Part shown: piece after piece, positions 1 through 11,734 of the stretch
How positions within the stretch are numbered: position 1 is the stretch's first letter
Layout: the number at the start of each line of letters is the position of its first letter
Assembly (NCBI GenBank): GCA_013368315.1
Contig: JAACJM010000002.1
Span: 1-64,000, forward strand
DNA from: Tetrapyrgos nigripes
Lineage: Eukaryota; Basidiomycota; Agaricomycetes; Agaricales; Campanellaceae
Length of the DNA: 64,000 nucleotides
Reading direction: 5' to 3'
The notes under the pieces: model-generated
Seen by the model: only the letters and a program-made list of their open reading frames with translations
The model's database searches: none
What the model was told of the DNA's origin: nothing
Position numbers and translations under genes: made by a program

Positions 1-156
1 ATTCGATCGCGTCAGCGAGTTCTGGACAGACAATCTATCTCCACGATCCTTATGCATCGTATAAGGCCAGTATGACTGCCAAAGCACAAAATGTCTGGTG
101 TACGTCGTTTTTCACTGTCAGCCGCACTTATAGGGCACTAAAACACGATTTTTCAG

Positions 157-1728
157 CACAATTTGGTCTCCTAAGCCGTCCAGGATCTGCTTTGCATTCT
201 CGTGAACCCTCCGTTTCAGCCCCAAGCAGGCCGCCATCGGCTCAAAGACTTGGAGACGTGCCTATTCAAGTACGCCAAACACTGTGAGTCAATGTGCACT
301 CTTATCTATCTATGTTATGCTGATGAAAATTTTAGCCTAAATACCTTCGTTCCATATTCAGCTGATCTCGGTTTCTTCCTCGACTTCTCAGAGTTCTGTA
401 ACTCGGTCGTCTCGTCCTCTCCAACATACCCAGTTACTCCTGCCTTGATGTACACAGTATTTCTGATAGCTTGCCGCCTCTCGCACTCTTCCCAGCTTAG
501 TGCTCTAGAACCTGGATTACTCTCCAGAGCCGTGGCAAGTACAGCACAGGTTCTTTCTGTCACGTCTACCTCTCCAGGAGAACACAGCGGCGTCAAAGTT
601 CTACAAGCTATCCAATCCCATGTTCTCCTCGCACAGTACTTCTTCCTCACTGGTCGCAAATTGGAGGGGAAGTACTCGGTGACACTGGCCGTATCCCTGG
701 TTTTAGGCACTAGGATGCATCGGATTCGTTCAGAGGAGGAATTTTCTCGAGGCCAGGCCTTGCATCCCAGCGGGTATACGGGGTATAGCGGCGGACCTGG
801 CTTCCCTCCTCCTCAAACCCCAAAAGAAGAATCGCAACGTGTCAATGCATTCTGGACGGTACTGGCATTAAATAGTCGTTGGACCGCTATTGAGGGTACT
901 TCTACAAGTTTGGCGTATTGGATGTCAGCGATGAGAGTTGATACGCCTTGGCCTTGGGTAGGTTCTCGACCTTCTATTCTCATGAAAATGAGCTGAAACG
1001 ATCTTAGGTCCGTCTGGGCCCATCCACACGAAACAGCAGCACAATTCAGAAATTCCTAGCCAATGCTCCCGATAATGGAAACTCACCAATGGCTTCTCAT
1101 AGCAAAGCTTGCATATTACTCGAGCAGGCGTTTGAATTAGAGAACCGGGTTGCCGAAGGTTCCACTTCCGGCCAACAGTTCTTGAGCGTATTCAACAATC
1201 TAGCAGTTCTGACAGCCCGATTCATCACAGAACTACCTTCTATCGAATCCATCCAAGAATCCACTGAGTCCGAATCAGGTTCACCTGGAAACGGCAGTTC
1301 AAGAAAACGAGCACTTCTCGTCATACACACTCTCGCTAGAGTGGCGTTGATCAAATTATACTCCTTGTACGAGGCCACAAATCCCTCTAGCTCCAGCGAA
1401 CGTGCCCGAGCTCAACAATTCCAACTCGAGGCTGCGAAAGAAGCAGCACGGATGATAGCCATGGTTGATTTACGGAGAGCTGCATTTGTGGATCCTATCA
1501 TGGCCGTGAGTATTATTGTTTGTGTAGGATGTGCGTGTTTGACTCACATCGGTGCAGATACTCTGGCGAATCATCGCTCAAGTACTTTCAGCTCAGGAAG
1601 CCAGGGGGCGAGTGCAAGCTGAGATACAGAGTTACGTTGACTTGGTCATGCAAGCGATGTCAATGCTTGCTCCTCGTAGCTCACTGATGAGTGACCAGCT
1701 TGTTAAGTTGCAGGGATCTTCGAGATAG
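157..1728 (+). CDS. Zn2Cys6-type transcription factor, C-terminal (fungal_trans) part; 5' end not in window or lost
   Basis: Spliced reading gives a protein matching the middle-homology (fungal_trans) region of Agaricomycete Zn2Cys6 activators, which bind DNA and control metabolic genes in the nucleus. Exons joined by eye: about 157-283, 336-956, about 1006-1500 and about 1552-1728, all with GT-AG introns near 50 bp. Diagnostic stretches are TLLNTFVPYSADLGFFLD, the HRIRS...PPPQTPKEESQRVNAFWTVL block, DTPWPW at the intron-2 junction, and STIQKFLANAPDNGNSP just after it. The last exon ends SMLAPRSSLMSDQLVKLQGSSR. No CX2CX6C zinc cluster is visible in the first 157 bases, so it lies left of the window or is gone. 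A decayed zinc-cluster piece sits 1.1 kb downstream. The domain call is firm; whether the gene is intact is unknown. Confidence 0.75.
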
Positions 1729-2623
1729 GTGTCCCATTGCCATCATTGATGGCTGTTCTCGTATTCGTTGCATGGATATTCTCAATTCTCATATGGGTCA
1801 TATGTCCTTTCCATATTTGATAGCGCTTCCATGAATCTTGACGTTCCTACCGTTCGATACAGGCCTCAAACATAACGAGGCCCAAGGACTGGCGTATTTA
1901 TTGACTATCCGTTAATTTTGACTTACTTATACTCAGGATATACTCTCATTCCAAATACCGCAGTTCTTCTTCCCTGCTTCCTAGGTGGCTCGCATGTACA
2001 AACGTACGACTTTGAAAGTGCAATGGCACTTCAGGCATCCATGATCAATTGCACTTCGTCTCCCGCGCGGCGGGGTCATATTCCCGGTAGTCAATGATGA
2101 AATCCGAGATGACTATCAAGTACCGCGGAAACGCTCCAAATGGTGAGGAAGTGGGTCCAACTATGTGTCTTTGTGTCTTGGACAACGGTCGTGACAATTC
2201 CTCGGATTGCGAACAACATCATGTTAGACTTCATATTCCTACACGAGATTGTCTACCGAGATCACCGTCCTATGACTATGTACTACGACATCCAGCTCCC
2301 CATACCGGTGAACAAACTCAGGGAAAAGGCGATGACTTTTCCTTCTCGGTATATTCTCCCATTACCAGTCATCTGTGCACTGGGATGAAGTATTTCGACA
2401 ACATGTGGCACTACGCTCAGCCTCGTTTCTCGTTTAAGAAATGTTTGGCATATAAGATTCCGTTGAAGTTGCTTGCTAACCTATCAATCCTCCTCGACTC
2501 ATAGCAAGCAAAACACAGAGACAAGGCAAAAAAAATGCCCAAGGGATCAAGTTGTTTCAATTGCAGGTGACGATGACCGCTGCGGCCCTCTTGCATACTA
2601 GACTGACCTTCTACTCCAAACTT
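1729..2623. other. intergenic stretch, no supported gene
   Basis: Lies between the activator's stop codon and the copied SurE exons. Short open frames at 2094-2504 and 2140-2388 overlap in different frames, lack splice-consistent extensions and resemble no family I recognise. Confidence 0.4.
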
Positions 2624-2840
2624 CAGAATCAACTATCTCGTATTTGGTCCTGGACATCCTTGTGTTGACGTACGTACTTTCTACGTTTTCTTTTCCCAAA
2701 GCCCAAAGACCCCAAGCCTGACGAACCATTGCCATTCTTTTCATCTTAATTTCTCCAGCCCCCCTTCATGCTTACGCGAATGACTGGAGGCCGTTGATCA
2801 GATCACTCTTGATCCTACGACAGGTTTCCCTGTCGTCAAA
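2624..2840 (+). pseudogene. inverted duplicate of SurE-gene exons 7-8 and the intron between them
   Basis: This stretch is a near copy, in opposite orientation, of 3612-3832 in the SurE gene. It holds the exon reading INY-VFGPG-PCVD, the intron after it with the same GTACGTAC donor, and the exon start with TRMTGG and the DPTTGFPVV segment. A few bases are missing (the GAVID part is shortened), breaking the frame. No upstream or downstream SurE exons accompany it, so it is a dead fragment. It marks a small inverted duplication, with 3612-3832 as the source. Confidence 0.85.
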
Positions 2841-2842
2841 AA

Positions 2843-3038
2843 AACTGCGAGAAGTCCTCAGGTAAATTCAGCGACTGTGAATATCCTAGCGGAGGAACTT
2901 CGAACGCTGAGTAGCTCAAGGAGCAAATAAACACTCTGAAAAATCGCATCAAAGAGCTGGAAAACCCTAGCGTAGACGAGCCCATGCTTCTTCGTAATCC
3001 TTACGCTGGGACTGCGGTGGCATTCAACTCCTTGTCAC
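2843..3038 (+). pseudogene. relic of a Zn2Cys6 activator N-terminus (zinc-cluster end, linker, dimerisation helix)
   Basis: The frame starting KNCEKSSGKFSDCEYPSGG reads like the last half of a fungal zinc binuclear cluster. A TAG stop follows, then LKEQINTLKNRIKELENP and LLRNPYAGTA. In Agaricomycete Zn2Cys6 regulators the same order is seen: cluster ending in D-C-E-Y, a short linker, a leucine-rich coiled coil with R-I-x-E-L-E, then a DPY-like segment. The in-frame stop and missing first cysteines mark it as a relic. It directly abuts the copied SurE fragment, so both may have moved in one rearrangement. It might be the displaced N-terminus of the activator at 157-1728; that is inference. Confidence 0.6.
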
Positions 3039-3284
3039 CAATAAAGTCAAAATCCTTGGAAAGGCACACAGAAAATTCTAAGAAATGCGAAGTCTAACTG
3101 CGCACTGCACTGACCTCGCAGCCCAGGCCACTCCGACATGGCCCATCTGCTGGATTCTGATGGGTTCACAAGAACTGCGTAGTAGAATTAGACGTTGAAG
3201 ATTCAGAAACTAGCACAGAGCACAGACGTTGTACATATGTGGGTAGTACTAGTCAGACTCGTAGTATGCAACTAGACCTTCATC

Positions 3285-4988
3285 TCAGAGACTGCTTTTC
3301 CCAAACAACGGACGTAAGTGCTTTTGAATCGGAGCAGCCACGTCAGCCGGAGCGTCGTAATCCACGGAGAAGACAGTGACGGATGTTTTGCACTGGGCGG
3401 CAATGGGAGTTTCACCTAAAGGGAAGTAGGTGATCAGTGCGAGTGACGCAGGTTTGGAACCTGAAATGATCGCAGTCAGGAGGAAATTGGATACGTACCT
3501 GGAAGATCCTTCCTCCCATTTATCACGGTGTTCAGTCCTGGGGCAACACTGCGTGCAGCGTATCAGTACACGCTTCAGGTAGTGGTACAAAAAGCAAACG
3601 TACAGATTGTTAACGACAGGGAAACCTGTCGTAGGATCAAGAGTGATCTGATCAATGACAGCGCCTCCAGTCATTCGCGTAAGCGTGAAGGGGGGCTTGA
3701 GAAATTAGGATGAAAAGAATGGCAATGGTTCGTCAGGCTTGGGATCTTTGGGCCTTTGGGAAAAGAAAACGTAGAAAGTACGTACGTCAACGCAAGGGTT
3801 TCCAGGACCAAATACGGGATAGTTGATTCTGAATATGAAAAGGAGAATGCTTAGTACACACACATCAATGCTAAGTACGACAAGGAAGCATACATACCCA
3901 ATACCAACTCCCAAAGGCAACAAACGCGACTTTTTAGTATCTACACCTTTGGCAAGCGCAGCGACAAAGTTTGCCGTGAGCTGTGAAACGCCAAAGAATC
4001 AGCCAGAGATAATAGGAAGCAAAGGATAGCGTACCCTTCCGGCAATAGTAGCAGCATCATGCTTATCTCTAGTAATCGTCGTGAATGAGCGGTGGGTACT
4101 GTTTCCAGCGGAGAACGCGACTGCGGGGATCTTTGAACGTTCAAGTCAATTGAGTCAGCAGAAGAAATCAGATTCAAATCAGATTAGCGTATGAATGAGC
4201 TTTTTATAAAATTGAAACGCACTCCTCGCTCGACCGACGCATAAGTAGCACCAACAGTGCCACTGAGCGTATACAAAAACGGTCCGGCATTCTGTCCTTC
4301 ATTCGGGCCAGAAACCACAAGATCAACCTTCTTATTATGACCAAAGACCATCGGGACAACGATATCCAGGGCAAAAACGGTCGTGGCAGCAGGCGTCCCG
4401 TTGAAGTACCCTAGTAATATTGTTGACAGCGTCCACATCTCAGTATCAATGAATAGACACCAATCATCGGTCGCAATCAACTCACAAATGTGATCATCTT
4501 TTACATCGTGACCAAAGTATGGGGCACCGACAGGAATAGACCCGAATTCACCACCGGGAGCAGTGATATTCGTGCTGGGAACGACGAAAGTGCCTCCTTT
4601 TCCGGATTGTTGAACAGCGGGCCTGACTCTTATAGCAGACATCATGCGAGTCTACAAGCTGAATGGAACACTTACCCAACAAGGAGAACATTATGACCGT
4701 CACTCTTCAACGCATCGTATGTTGCTCTAGGGTGCAGACAGTTTCGTCAACAAATGGGCTCGTACAGAGAAATACAAGGCATGCTCACCTTATATTCGCC
4801 GATGCCCAGCTATCATCATTCGTCAAAACAATATTGAGACCATTTTTACCACCATTTCCATGTCCTTCTTGACTATGTTCTGGACTGCCATTTGCTCCGT
4901 GGTTTTGATTAGATTCCGTAGAATCGGCGGCAAATACGAGAGGCAATGCAGAGGCCAGGAGGGGAAGAAAGGAAACAAGGAACTTCAT
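3285..4988 (-). CDS. secreted SurE-like phosphatase/nucleotidase, 10 exons
   Basis: Exons read by eye: 4988-4789, 4726-4676, 4622-4486, 4410-4223, 4130-4035, 3980-3898, 3828-3786, 3695-3604, 3548-3499 and 3460-3285. They join in frame to 371 residues. The start MKFLVSFLPLLASALPLVFA is a signal peptide. Then NIVLTNDDSWASANIRATYD contains the SurE N-D-D metal-binding motif. VDLVVSGPNEGQNAG is the family's SGxN-G segment, and GIPAVAFSAGNSTHRSFTT and LLPLGVGIGINYP follow. The C-terminus carries VTVFSVDYDAP, as in fungal extracellular SurE-type acid phosphatases. The expected role is metal-dependent removal of phosphate from nucleotides or other phosphomonoesters outside the cell or in the secretory path. 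All catalytic landmarks and splice phases are intact, so it should be functional. Confidence 0.92.
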
Positions 4989-5570
4989 TGCTTGACAACG
5001 CGTCGGGGAGCGGAAAGTCAGAATCAAATCACACTCACGACCCTTATATACCCCTGTAACCCCAGTCAGATTTCAAACTGCACTAGACCCATCTCGTGCC
5101 ACCGCGTATGGACCTCAAACTTCCATAAACTCTAGGCTTCAGTAATTCAGGGTCTTCAATTGAGCATTTAGAGTGAATCCATCACAGAACGTCGCCGGTC
5201 TGTCAAAAAGCGATCTCCAAGTCACCAATCGCACGCTTGAAATCATGCACGTTCGTCAATTGCGAGGCCCTTTTAGGACGAGTTAACTAGGTCGACGGCG
5301 ACCTCGCAATTCAGTCTCCCACCCCTTTTTGTTGCCATTCGCTCTCCGCACGTCTATATTAGCCTTCCATCAACGCTGTTCCTGTCCTGAAGATTTTGTA
5401 CAAATTTAAACCTTCTCATGAATCATCAACTGGGGAAAGGTGCCACTGCTTCGCATGGCAAGTTATGAGGCCCGGAGACAGTAATCCTATGATTTAATCT
5501 ACATGACATATTCCTCATGATGTCTAATTTGGTCGGTAGAAAATAGGTTAGCTACAGCAAAAGCACAAGC
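4989..5570. promoter_or_regulatory. upstream region of the SurE-like gene with dispersed-repeat pieces
   Basis: A minus-strand TATA-like run (TATATAAGG near 5045-5052 read in reverse) lies about 60 bp upstream of the SurE start codon. Further out are two pieces of the dispersed repeat family described elsewhere: a reversed GTCGACCTAGTTAACTC near 5279-5295 and a forward GCTTCGCATGGCAA module near 5433-5474. No coding sequence is supported. Confidence 0.4.
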
Positions 5571-6360
5571 TAGGATCACATGCGGACTGAGAAAGCATAG
5601 GCCTCTAAAATAATCAACTTAGTGGCGATACTCAAAACCTGAGTTGAAAGACGTTGTCGACTCGAAACTGCAAGAGCATTAGAGGATAATCTTTGATAAA
5701 GAAAACTTAAGACGATAGTGAGCGAGATGGCGTCAATTGGAAAATGATAAACCAGAATACTCACTGAATTGTTCGGGCAGAGATAATGAGTCTATGGTCT
5801 ACATACGTTGCTTCATCGAGTACAAGCAGACGCCGGGATCCAAGGCGGTAAAAAAGGACTGATGGTAGCATCGAGGCTTTAACACGAGAATCTTGATGCA
5901 GGGCATATACTGGGTTGAAGTCTGATCATCATTCCACAAGTCATACTAGGTGAAGACGGAACGGAGTGAACTGTGAAGAAAAAGTGCCTTCGGATTGGAT
6001 GATGTGCACTGCAAATGACTGAGTAGTAGCTGCAAGGTGGCCAGAAACAGCGCTCGTCTGAAAGAACGATGATAGTTGCTAGGATTCGGGACTGAGTCCT
6101 GAGACCCGGAATGTCTTGAGTCTTTGATGCTGTTTGAGAGCATCGGTTGCAAAGGAAGAGCGAGAACAGGCTTCCTGGTCTTCGTAGTCTGAGTTAAAAG
6201 ATAGGTAAAGGTCTCGATCCCCATATTGGCCATTGTGTGATGCTTCAGTTCCGAAGGCCGGTAATGCACGTTGTGACATTGCTGCGATATAGGCTATTAT
6301 ATGACCTTTGCATTTACTAAATCCGTAATACTGGTGCTGCGGTACAAGATCGTAACGGTA
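5571..6360. other. 3' flank of membrane-protein gene; only small unsupported ORFs
   Basis: Between the repeat at 5.4 kb and the stop codon of the membrane-protein gene at 6361. Minus-strand frames at 5946-6269 and 6079-6279 overlap each other out of phase; neither resembles a known family. The 66-codon frame could be an alternative last exon of the neighbouring gene, but nothing proves this. Confidence 0.3.
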
Positions 6361-7851
6361 TTAGACTTCAAGACTTTTTCTTCCCTTTCCCTTGGTGAAC
6401 TGAGACGTATAGTCATGCTCCGATAACTCGATTACGTCTACGTCAACGGCCACACGAGTCTGAGTCCCGTCACTGCCCGCATGGTGGCTGCTTATAGCAG
6501 TAGTAGTGGCAGGTCTCCATGATGATAGCACGTCTCGACCGCCTTCTGTCAGCAACCTCAAGCGATATGAGATCGTCATTGCATTAAAGCTAATGCCAAT
6601 GACAGGCACAACCAAGTCGAGAAAAATATACTGGAGATCTAATCCAAAAGTTACCAAATCAGAACGAAGCTCATAAGTCGTCCAACGAAAAACTCACTCG
6701 TTTGAACCAAAAAGAAAATGAGGAGCAGAAATTCGATTAGAAGTTGCAGCCCTGCAGCCTCTATCATCGTTCTCATTACCCAGGTGAGACCCATTCCTCC
6801 GAAACTATGTGAACAAAGGGAGATTAGAGTTGTAACTGAAGTACAGGAAAGACATCCCAAAAGACAGTGCATACGTCTTCATCTTGATTCCAGCGGTTTT
6901 TTTATAGGTACGCCAGATGGAATAGACCATTAATCCAGTCGTAAGGATGTTCTGGACAACCGCCACAACGTAGAAGGCACGGACCCATATTTGAATCTGC
7001 TTTTGTTCCGGTACACTCGCTGTAGGGCTCTTGAGTCTAGCGAACAAGACATCGGTGCCGTATCCGAAGACTTTTATGGGTAAGCGAAATGTCTGCACTC
7101 GGAAAATGGATCGACTTACCCGTCGATACTATGAGCAACGAGATCGGAAGGGCGATGATATTGAAGTTCTTGCCCCAGAGAACCCAGCATCGATAAATCT
7201 ATTATATGCTAAGTAACGATCAAGGATAGCAAATCGTTCAACTTACTGCAGCAGCTCCTCCGAGAATTTCTTGTGTGGCATATAGTAAGTCTGAGAAAAA
7301 TTGAAGCAATAATTATAGTCTCTTCAAGCATTCAAATCATTGGGTACTGACCTGAAAATATAGCGTCCCAATGCCGCAAGTTTGCCAGATAACCTGCCGG
7401 GCCACCTCTCGGATTTAATCTGTTGAAAGAATACCCCACGACGAGACGATACACAGATATACAGGCGTGGAGTGTAGCAATCAAGAACATCGTAGTCGAT
7501 ATTCCCAATAAAATTCTGGAATGGTTATCATAGGACCTGCGCCCTAAGAGTTACCTCAAATCAGCACTTTGAAGATGATGAGCGTTGAAAAAAATTTCCT
7601 ACCGCCTCCGAAAGTGAAGTACAATGTTAGACAGAACATGCAAAAGAGAAAACCTAGAAATGCAGACGCTGAGATCAACGCCGAGAGGTGCGATCAGCAT
7701 TCACAGCATACCGTATGCGACCGCCTGGGTAAATATCGAGCGCATCAGTGGAGATTGCCAGAAAAAATTCGGTTCAAAGGAAGACTCATACCTCCAGCCA
7801 GCCGACAATAATAAACAGGACATTATAGTCAATATTGTGCTCTGTAGCCAT
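6361..7851 (-). CDS. multipass (about seven-helix) membrane protein of an Agaricomycete-specific family
   Basis: Minus-strand exons encode successive hydrophobic helices: an N-terminus near 7851 (MATEHNIDYNVLF), a helix at about 7690-7600, then ILLGISTTMFLIATLHACI (about 7520-7400), LLYATQEILGGAAA (about 7300) and IYRCWVLWGKNFNIIALPIS (about 7200-7115). These are followed by IWVRAFYVVAVVQNILTTGL (about 7000-6900), a helix exon at 6750-6670, and LQYIFLDLVVPVIGISFN (about 6640-6560). A polar tail ends at the stop at 6361. The IYRCW-LW and VP-IGI-FN blocks are typical of seven-helix proteins common in mushrooms whose ligand is unknown. The junction between the first two exons could not be phased with confidence. 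The gene resembles the one at 61578-63251. Confidence 0.72.
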
Positions 7852-8708
7852 GCTCCGAACCGTACGTGAGCGGAGAATGGGATGGGACGATGTTTGGCAA
7901 GTGCAGGGATCCTCCAGCACAAGGTTTATGTATGATTCTGTGATAACCCTTGGGACAGTCTTCACCAAAATTAGAACATCCAGCGCTTGAGCGGGATAAA
8001 CATCAGGAGAATTACTTGGTGACCGAGATTGACTAGTATTCAAAGTATTCAGTCATACATCAAGAGGACACCCCATCATCACGGTTCGAAGCTTCTAAGT
8101 ACGTTCCAATCTCCGTTCCGAGTCCTTTGTCTAGGCCTTTGCATTTCCAGCATCAAGAGATGGAGTGAGAAATCCAATACCTCGGTCCCGAGACGAGTCT
8201 CCTGCTACAAACTCACACTGGTGCATGTAGGAGTCGTGTATGGTTCTCACCCCATTCAGCACTGTAGTTATTGATCAATGGATACCATCCCTTTTGTAAG
8301 TATACTCCCAGGCTGCACAGTCACCTCGCAACTTTATTCATTCCAACAAAAGATGTCAACTAGAGGTCGTAACAAGCTAACAGATGCTTGTTCGTATCGG
8401 ACTCTATCGGACTTCAAAGGAAAGCAAATTACCACCCAAATTCGCAGCATATATACTTACAAATGGTCGTTGCATGATTGAGAAACAGACTATGACGCGG
8501 ACTCTCACTATAAATAAATCGAAACTTTTCATTGGTCAGGCTGTAATTCAATCATAGCTCGATGGAATGTCCGTGGTACTGGTCACAACTTCACGAATAC
8601 TACCCAGAACCACGACTTTACAATTCCGCGCTGAGAATACTCAAGACTGCTCATTTCTCGATCACCTCAGGTTCTGATCCACTGGCACAGCGTCCAAGTC
8701 TTTCAAAT
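7852..8708. other. intergenic region between membrane-protein gene and GNAT remnant
   Basis: Upstream flank of the minus-strand membrane-protein gene. Open frames at 8029-8274 and 8278-8481 show no signal peptide, helix pattern or family motif. A TATAAATAAAT run near 8510 is AT-rich but is not tied to a gene. Confidence 0.3.
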
Positions 8709-9240
8709 TTACTTAATCCCACGCACCAATACATGACTCGTCAAAATCGCAATTGGAGATCCATTGGTGAAGGACCCTCGCTCATGAAACCCCATTCGAG
8801 GGGATAGGTATTTTTTGAGCTGCAGAAGGTCAATGTCAATTGGATGAGTACATGGCGAAATGAAGAGAGACTGAAGAGACTTGGAGTAACAACTTACGTT
8901 TAACGGTACAGCAGTAGCAAGGCTGATAAAACCACCTGCTTCGGTGGCCTTCGAATGAATGGAGAGAGAATTAAAGCATAAATCAACCTCCCTGATTCTT
9001 GAAGAGACGATATTACGATACGACTTACTATCTCATACACATGCTGCACGAGCTCAGTCACACATCCAAGGCCTTGATATTCCGGGTCTGTGGCTAGCTC
9101 GTAGCAGAACCATAGTCTTGAATTGATGGTGCAGTGAGAGAGGCAAAAGAAGAGGATAGTGAGAAGAGAAGGGAGTACGTACCTCATTCGTAAAAAAGGG
9201 TTCAGCGTATTTTTGAACGGTTTCGGGGTACTGGGAGGGT
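8709..9240 (-). pseudogene. GNAT-family N-acetyltransferase, C-terminal half; 5' part missing
   Basis: Three minus-strand exons join in frame. The first (about 9235-9189) ends PFLRM. The second (about 9116-9030) reads RLWFCYELATDPEYQGLGCVTEL. Later exons read ATEAGGFISLATAVPLN and LKKYLSPRMGFHERGSF. YELATDPEYQGLG matches GNAT motif A (Q-x-x-G-x-G/A, acetyl-CoA binding) and YLSPRMGF the terminal motif B (the A-x-x-x-Y-x-x-x-G-F region). The stop is at 8709-8711. Upstream of about 9240 the acceptor CCCAG is present, but no convincing earlier exon is found before the dispersed repeat at about 9395. The gene is therefore either truncated or has a poorly conserved N-terminus. Confidence 0.6.
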
Positions 9241-10346
9241 CACCGTGTCAATACGTAATATACTAGTAGGATAGGATAGCTGCTGAAGCGACTTTAGGGG
9301 CCGCAAGCCTTTTCGTTAGCTTACTAAGCAGGAATAAGCGAGACCTGTCCCGAAACCGTCTCCACCTCATACTTATACTTGTTCTTATCGTTACTGGGGA
9401 AAGGGGCCACTGCTTCGCATGGCAAATTACGAGGTCTCTTTCCCTCAATACAGTCTACTAATATCACAATATTCTTACATTAAGTATGTAATTGCTACTG
9501 TCAGAGTATTATCAGAAAAATAAGTATGGTATTAAGCATAACAGTGGATGAAGAGCAGTGAACACTGATTGCAGTTTAAACAGACTGCACTTATCTGTGC
9601 ACAATCATTGTGTGGTAATATTTTTCGAGACACATTTTGGCTTCCCTCAGGTATATAGTCTACAATTACCCACTGGCAACCAGAGGGAATGTTGGTAAAA
9701 CTGGGTCTGGCTCCAGCAACATGCATATGAGATGAGGAGAAGGAGGGCAAAGTGAAGAGAGAGAGTCAATGCTCAACTATTGACTACGGTCTGGACTATA
9801 TATTTTGGGTTTAGCTGATCGACACTGGTCGATCAATAAGTAGATCAGGCCTTGCCAGAACATGCCATTGCCTGATGGCATCTGGCTGCAGTTGGCTGTT
9901 TCTAGCCTTGCCATTCTGGGCAGCAAACACCCTGTAGGAATCTTTCCTCAGTTATCTGTTGACCGCGGTATGGACCAGCATCGACAGAGTCCAGACTTTG
10001 GTTTGAACTGATGGGTATTAGTTAGTCTATGACCAACCCTGGTATTGTGTAGGTTGAAAAGTGCAGGAATCATGAGCAGAACACTGGTGAAGGGACCTGG
10101 GTGCGGTGAGGAACAGGGAGAAGACAAGGACGCGTTGGTTACAGCTGGTCCAAGCAAACCATTTACGACGTCATAAGATTCTCGACCATCATGCCAGATG
10201 ACTCCGAATGAGCGCTTGACAAGCACCAGCTAATAGGGGTGGGACTCGGAGTTTGAAACCATGAAAATGATTTCTAAGGTAAATTAAATGGACGATGGAG
10301 AGGCAAGAATTACGAGGGCGTCGAGGCTGAGGAAGTAGGGTGCACA
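9241..10346. repeat. repeat-rich interval with dispersed-family fragments
   Basis: Holds a GCTTCGCATGGCAA module at about 9397-9437 and, at about 10100-10290, a diverged body of the same family (shared words with 17290-17470: AAGACAAGG, GACGTCAT, CTCGACC, GAGCGCTTG, AGGGGTGG). Short minus-strand frames at 9532-9750 and 9948-10226 have no recognisable motif. Confidence 0.5.
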
Positions 10347-11010
10347 CCGAAAAGGGACAAATTTCCGCTCGACGGATACATGACCGGATATGTGTATGAA
10401 AACGAGATATATTTGGAACCTAGATATAAGTACAAAAAGATGATGTATCTGTAAGCTAGATATTTGATCAGAAAGTTGCTATATAAGGATGAATTTTTAG
10501 TATATTTGATTGGTGTGCGGACATATTCTGTATCAAAGCTATTGAAAGAACAACAAAAAGACCTCAAATCAGGATTCCAGACATGGTTACGGATATGTGT
10601 CCGAAAAGACAATAAGTCCGGATTCCGGACAAGGGTCCCGATAGTAGTCCTGGCAGATGAACTGATAGATCAGAATGAATGCTATAAAAATATCAGTATT
10701 ACGGACATATAAACTATACGCACCCATATCTGAAAGCCGGATGTATTGTCTTTTCGGACGCATATCCGTAACTATATCCGGATTCTCGATTCGAGGTCCT
10801 TTTGTACTTCTTTTAATAGCTTTGATACATAATATGTCTACACACCAATCAAATATACTAAAAGGTATCCCTATATAGCAACTTTCTGTTCAAATATCTA
10901 GCTTACTGATACATCATCTTTTTGTACTTATATCTAGTTTCCAGATATATCTCATTTTCGTACACATATCCGGTCACATATCCGTCGAGCGGAAATTTGT
11001 CCCTTTTCGG
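10347..11010. mobile_element. 664-bp foldback/MITE-like element with about 275-bp inverted arms
   Basis: The left arm (10347-10622) is matched in reverse complement by the right arm (10737-11010), from CCGAAAAGGGACAAATTTCC at the outer end to the inner GGATATG-GTCCGAAAAGACAAT. A spacer of about 115 bp separates the arms. There are no long open frames, and the arms differ at scattered positions. No certain target duplication is visible. Length, arm size and lack of coding make a non-autonomous DNA element or foldback the best reading. Confidence 0.8.
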
Positions 11011-11081
11011 CGTGGTGGTGAGTGCAGGCAAACAGCGGATAGTATGACTATACTTCTGGAGAGAAAGCCATGGACGCACCG

Positions 11082-11734
11082 TACTATTCGTGACCTAGAA
11101 GTGACATGGGCCCTAGAAGTGGAAGATTCCGAAGAAATCTGTCCATATCTTTGCTCCTCCCTCATCTCCCTTCATAAAAATTGAATAATAGATACTTTCA
11201 CATATTACTTACATTTCTATGTAACCAGATTTACCAGGTTTGCACTGAGACGTTTGCCATGGGCTGAAAACGACGAACAAAGTGCATTTCCGCGAGCGTG
11301 ACAGAAGTGAAAGGCTTTCACATAAGCTATCCCGTCGAAAATCTTTTGTGAAACTTAATATGGTAGTCCCTACGACTGATTTTATTCATATGCATCCTTG
11401 TCCCGGGCCAAAATTTAGATGTTGTGCCTTTTTACCCTGCAAACGAGGCGGAAGTGATAGAAAAGTTGCTTCAAACTCCGCTCGGCGCCTGCTTTTTTGA
11501 AAGAGGGTCACACCTGTGACATCTTCCACTTCCCCTGCAATACGCCGTCACAAAACGTCCCTCGTCGGGCCTCCACGGCTTGTATCCACATCCCTCGGAA
11601 AACCCTGCAGATTTGATAAACCAAAGGTTTATACCATAGACTTGAGGTGTGTAAATTTTTTTGGACAACGGTAAAGATTTGCGAAAGTTTTAATTCATCG
11701 ACATTTTTTTCTTACTTCTAGGTCACGAATAGTA
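11082..11734. mobile_element. 653-bp MITE with 19-21-bp terminal inverted repeats and TA flanks
   Basis: TACTATTCGTGACCTAGAAG at 11082 is repeated as its exact reverse complement ending at 11734. If the terminal TA on each side is the target duplication, the inverted repeat starts CTATTCGTGACC. That architecture fits Tc1/mariner-type insertion into TA. There is no transposase frame inside (longest 72 codons), so it would be non-autonomous. Confidence 0.65.

Noticed and set aside
5433..5474. Hairpin or riboswitch-like element upstream of SurE
   Set aside because: The sequence is a piece of a dispersed repeat present at several unrelated sites.
10310..10612. 100-codon minus frame and neighbours in 10.3-10.9 kb
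   Set aside because: They lie in the arms of an inverted-repeat element and are mirrored; not genes.
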